Shown: in pieces, positions 8,225 through 10,233 of the stretch
Numbering within the stretch: position 1 is the stretch's first letter
How the letters are laid out: each line of letters begins with the position of its first letter
Assembly (NCBI GenBank): GCA_025933895.1
Contig: JAICZB010000061.1
Location: 1 to 10,233, forward strand
From: Thermoleophilia bacterium
GTDB taxonomy: Bacteria > Actinomycetota > Thermoleophilia > Gaiellales > Gaiellaceae
Direction of reading: 5' to 3'
DNA length: 10,233 bases
Notes under the pieces: model-generated
Database searches by the model: none
Told to the model about the DNA's origin: nothing
What the model saw: the letters and a program-made list of their open reading frames with translations, nothing else
Position numbers and translations under genes: made by a program

Positions 8225-8646
8225 GCAGCATGGAGGCAACGCAGCTCTTCGGCGAGGAGCACGTCCGGCGCTATCGCGAGACGGACGGCGACGTGGGGCA
8301 CATCTGGAAGGAGGGCTCGACGATCCTCCTCCTGACGACGACCGGACGCCGCACCGGCCGCGAGACCACTGCGCCGCTGATCTACGGGCTCGACGGCCAC
8401 ACACCTGTCGTCGTCGCCTCGAAGGGCGGCGCACCCGACCATCCCGGTTGGTTCGAGAATCTCGCGAAGACGCCCGAGGTCGGCGTGCAGATCAAGGCGG
8501 AGCATTTTCGCGCCCGCGCCCGCGTGGCCGACGGTGACGAGCGCGAGCGCCTTTGGGAGCTGATGAACGAGATCTGGCCGCACTACGACGAGTACGCGAC
8601 GCGCACGGACCGCGAGATCCCCGTCGTCGTGCTCGAGCGCCTCTGA
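8221..8646 (+). CDS. Deazaflavin (F420)-dependent nitroreductase-family protein
   Basis: A 141-residue protein of the DDN family, split-barrel enzymes that use reduced coenzyme F420 in many actinobacteria. Family marks are LLLTTTGRRTGRETTAPLIY at 36-55, where the TGRRTGR segment contacts the cofactor, VVVASKGGAPDHPGWFENL at 63-81, and a mixed C-terminal half ending in REIPVVVLERL. The substrate is unknown; relatives reduce quinones, nitro compounds or unsaturated ketones. The ATG at 8221 overlaps the TGA of the amidohydrolase (ATGA), and GGGGGG at 8209-8214, 6 bases upstream, can pair with anti-Shine-Dalgarno through a G-U pair, the only Shine-Dalgarno-like site I saw at a gene start here. 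It is therefore probably translated from the amidohydrolase transcript. Its reading frame stays open far upstream, but that extension is antisense-like composition inside the amidohydrolase gene and is not real. Confidence 0.87.
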   Translation: MSSMEATQLFGEEHVRRYRETDGDVGHIWKEGSTILLLTTTGRRTGRETTAPLIYGLDGHTPVVVASKGGAPDHPGWFENLAKTPEVGVQIKAEHFRARARVADGDERERLWELMNEIWPHYDEYATRTDREIPVVVLERL

Positions 8647-8960
8647 CCGCCGCGCAGCTCCGGCGCCTCTGCCTCGCCCAGCCGGACGCGCGGGAGGAGT
8701 TCCCGTTCGGCCCGGAGACGTCCGTCTTCAAGGTCGGAGGCAAGATGTTCGCGCTCGCCGCGCTGAAGCGGAGGCCGCTGCAAGTGAGCGTGAAGTGCGA
8801 ACCGGAGCTCGGCGAGCAGCTGCGTGGGACGTACGAGGAGATCGTGCCCGGCTACCACCTGAACAAGCGCCACTGGCTGACCGTGACCTGCGGCGGCGCC
8901 GCTCCGGACGAGCTCGTCCGGGAGCTGATCGCCGGCAGCTACGACCTCGTCACGGCGTAG
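8643..8960 (+). CDS. MmcQ/YjbR-family protein with apparent CTG start
   Basis: A small protein of the MmcQ/YjbR family (CyaY-like double-wing fold, often annotated as DNA-binding without firm evidence). The family core is clear: TAAQLRRLCLAQPDAREEFP near the N-terminus, KVGGKMFAL at 30-38, VSVKCEPEL at 48-56, and PGYHLNKRHWLTV at 69-81. Homology begins exactly at a CTG codon (8643) where relatives have Met-Thr. No ATG, GTG or TTG lies between this codon and a TTG 90 bases upstream, which would add 30 residues read out of frame inside the preceding gene; the next internal ATG (residue 35) would delete the conserved start. The CTG overlaps the preceding TGA as CTGA, the same 4-base geometry as ATGA and GTGA overlaps. 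With CTG the protein is 105 residues. A sequencing error (A read as C) is the alternative. Function unknown. Confidence 0.8.
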   Translation: MTAAQLRRLCLAQPDAREEFPFGPETSVFKVGGKMFALAALKRRPLQVSVKCEPELGEQLRGTYEEIVPGYHLNKRHWLTVTCGGAAPDELVRELIAGSYDLVTA

Positions 8961-8970
8961 GCTCGCCCGC
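8958..8970 (+). promoter_or_regulatory. Leaderless -10 element of the MFS gene, built on a stop codon
   Basis: TAGGCT (8958-8963) ends 7 bases before the GTG at 8971. Its first three bases are the TAG stop of the MmcQ/YjbR gene. No Shine-Dalgarno and no clear -35 (GCAGCT at 17 bases) are present. The nonamer TAGGCTCGC recurs before the LLM gene in the same position. Confidence 0.45.
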
Positions 8971-10101
8971 GTGGCGAGGGAGGAGGCGATCCGCGGCCGC
9001 GCGACCGCCGGCGGGATCGCGATCGGCGCGGCTGCCGGCTGGAACCTCGCCGCGCTCGGCCCGGTCGCGACGCGCGAGAGCCACGCGTACGGCGTCGGAC
9101 TCGCGACGATCGGTCTCTTCGTCACCGTCCAGTTCGTGCTGCACATGGCGATGCAGATCCCGGGCGGGCACGCCGCCGACCGCTGGGGAGCGCGTCGAAG
9201 CAGCGCGGCGGGGCTCGCGGTCCTGGTCGTCGGCAACGCGGTCGCGCTTCCGGTCGCGGATCCCGCGGTCGGCTTCCTCGGCCGGGCGATCGTCGGTGTC
9301 GGGACCGGACTCGCCTTCATCGGCGGCTCCGACTACATCCGCGCGCAGGGCGGCTCGCCGACGCTGCAGGGGATGTATGGCGGATCCTCCGTCCTTGCGC
9401 CCGGCATAGCCGTGGCGGTCATTCCCGGCGTCGCGAGGTGGACGGGATTCCGGGCGCCGTACCTCTCGACGATCGCCGTCGTCCTGCTCGCCGCGGTGCT
9501 GCTCGCGCTCGCGCCGGACGCCCCGAAGGCCGCGGGGCATGCACGCGACAAGCTGGACTGGAGCTTCGTCCGGGACTCGCGCCTGTACCGGCTCGCGGCC
9601 ATCCACTCCTTCTCGTTCGGCTTCAGCGTGATCGTCGGCAACTGGGTCGTGACCCTGCTGGAGCGTCACGGCCAGTCGAAGACGGCAGCCGCGGCGGTCG
9701 GGTCGCTCACGCTCCTGCTCGGCTTCTTCACCCGGATCGCCGGCGGCTCTCTGCTTCGGCGGGAGAACGCGAGCCGGATCGTCGCGGCCGGCCTCGTCCT
9801 GGGCGGCGTCGCGGCGGTCGTTCTCGCACTCCCGCTGACGCTGCCGGGGTACGTCGCCGCCGCCACCGTCCTCGGGCTCGCGGCCGGGGTTCCCTTTGCC
9901 CGCGCGTTCACGGGCGCCGCGGCAGCGCGCCCGGACGCTCCGGGAGCCGCCGTCGGCTTCGTGAACGCCTGGGCCGCGCTGACCGTCGTCGTGGGCACGC
10001 CACTCGTCGGCCTCACGTTCTCGCTGCCGGGCGACGGCCGGATCGGCTTCGTCGTCCTCGGCGTTCTGGCGGCGCTGGCCTCGCTCGCGACGCCGCGTTA
10101 G
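8971..10101 (+). CDS. Major facilitator superfamily transporter
   Basis: A 376-residue membrane transporter with about twelve predicted helices (roughly 12-33, 42-63, 79-95, 100-121, 136-155, 164-182, 207-230, 239-260, 269-290, 292-314, 325-350, 355-373). A central cytoplasmic loop at 183-206 is rich in charged residues and splits it into two six-helix halves. MFS motif A is present between helices 2 and 3 as GGHAADRWGARR (65-76), with GRAIVGVGTGLAFIGG at 104-119 as the helix 4 signature. The substrate cannot be read from the sequence. Position next to pyrimidine catabolic genes suggests uptake of a related compound or export of a product, but its own promoter makes this loose. At 376 residues it is on the short side for the family. 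The GTG start is chosen from the TAGGCT box and because the upstream gene ends 10 bases before. Confidence 0.88.
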   Translation: MAREEAIRGRATAGGIAIGAAAGWNLAALGPVATRESHAYGVGLATIGLFVTVQFVLHMAMQIPGGHAADRWGARRSSAAGLAVLVVGNAVALPVADPAVGFLGRAIVGVGTGLAFIGGSDYIRAQGGSPTLQGMYGGSSVLAPGIAVAVIPGVARWTGFRAPYLSTIAVVLLAAVLLALAPDAPKAAGHARDKLDWSFVRDSRLYRLAAIHSFSFGFSVIVGNWVVTLLERHGQSKTAAAAVGSLTLLLGFFTRIAGGSLLRRENASRIVAAGLVLGGVAAVVLALPLTLPGYVAAATVLGLAAGVPFARAFTGAAAARPDAPGAAVGFVNAWAALTVVVGTPLVGLTFSLPGDGRIGFVVLGVLAALASLATPR

Positions 10102-10111
10102 GCTCGCGGAC
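10099..10111 (+). promoter_or_regulatory. Leaderless -10 element of the LLM oxidoreductase gene, built on a stop codon
   Basis: TAGGCT (10099-10104) ends 7 bases before the ATG at 10112 and begins with the TAG stop of the MFS gene. There is no Shine-Dalgarno; CTGGCC at 10075-10080 is a weak -35 at 18 bases. Identical over TAGGCTCGC to the element at 8958. Confidence 0.45.
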
Positions 10112-10233
10112 ATGGACTTCGGGGTCACGGTTCTTCCGGATCCGCCGTTCTCGCGCTGGCTGGAGTTGATCCAGCTCGCCGAGAGCCATGGCTTCGGCTA
10201 CGCGTGGACGTACGACTCGCACGTCCTCTGGCA
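10112..10233 (+). CDS. F420-dependent LLM-class oxidoreductase, N-terminal fragment
   Basis: The first 40 codons of a gene cut by the right edge. The fragment begins MDFGVTVLPDPPFSRWLELI and continues through a helix to WTYDSHVLW. This is the first beta-strand and helix of the luciferase-like (LLM) TIM barrel, with the second strand ending in the 'YDSH' turn that lies near the flavin or F420 site in this superfamily. From memory the start closely resembles a subfamily of F420-dependent LLM proteins often found near hydantoinase or dihydropyrimidinase genes (I believe TIGR03842), which would fit this context, but with 40 residues the subfamily is not certain. It follows the MFS gene by 10 bases and has its own -10 element. 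Its reaction is unknown. Confidence 0.75.
   Translation, partial: MDFGVTVLPDPPFSRWLELIQLAESHGFGYAWTYDSHVLW

Noticed and set aside
8950..10128. 392-codon open frame on the minus strand opposite the MFS gene
   Set aside because: Charged, repetitive antisense translation; the plus strand has twelve hydrophobic helices and motif A.

Overview
The window is a GC-rich, very densely coded stretch. About 130 bases lie between genes by my count, so nearly 99 percent is coding. It looks like chromosomal DNA of a high-GC actinobacterium. A deep-branching class such as Thermoleophilia (Gaiellales or Solirubrobacterales) is my best guess. The reasons are two likely F420-linked enzymes, a secreted lysozyme with Cys-containing Ig-like repeats of a kind I associate with that class, GTG starts, and gene starts with no Shine-Dalgarno sequence. 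The taxonomy is an inference; there is no rRNA or marker gene here.

Layout from left to right. On the minus strand, a GNAT acetyltransferase is followed by the first 21 codons of a small zinc-ribbon protein that runs off the left edge. Divergent from these, on the plus strand, are a CoA-acylating methylmalonate/malonate-semialdehyde dehydrogenase (mmsA type) and a one-base-overlapping agmatinase-family ureohydrolase. These converge, with two bases between stop codons, on a minus-strand secreted GH25 lysozyme, which lies behind a minus-strand dihydropyrimidinase/hydantoinase. A 37-bp divergent promoter region separates the latter from a plus-strand run: an M20-family N-carbamoyl amino acid amidohydrolase, a deazaflavin (F420)-dependent nitroreductase-like protein, a MmcQ/YjbR-family protein that appears to start with CTG, an MFS transporter, and the first 40 codons of an F420-dependent luciferase-like (LLM) oxidoreductase cut by the right edge.

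Metabolic theme. Dihydropyrimidinase opens dihydropyrimidine rings, the amidohydrolase removes the carbamoyl group to give beta-alanine (or beta-aminoisobutyrate), and, after a transamination not encoded here, the MmsA-type dehydrogenase converts malonate or methylmalonate semialdehyde to acetyl- or propionyl-CoA. This is most of a reductive pyrimidine catabolic pathway. The ring-reducing first step and the aminotransferase are absent from the window. The ureohydrolase could add to the same beta-alanine pool if its substrate is 3-guanidinopropionate, but that is speculative.

The strongest non-gene pattern is in the promoters. Six gene starts that do not overlap an upstream same-strand gene have a TANNNT -10 hexamer ending exactly 6 or 7 bases before the start codon, and no Shine-Dalgarno sequence. 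This is the geometry of leaderless transcription. Two divergent pairs share or overlap promoter elements, and two -10 boxes reuse the upstream gene's TAG stop codon. The lysozyme is the only non-overlapped gene that does not fit cleanly.
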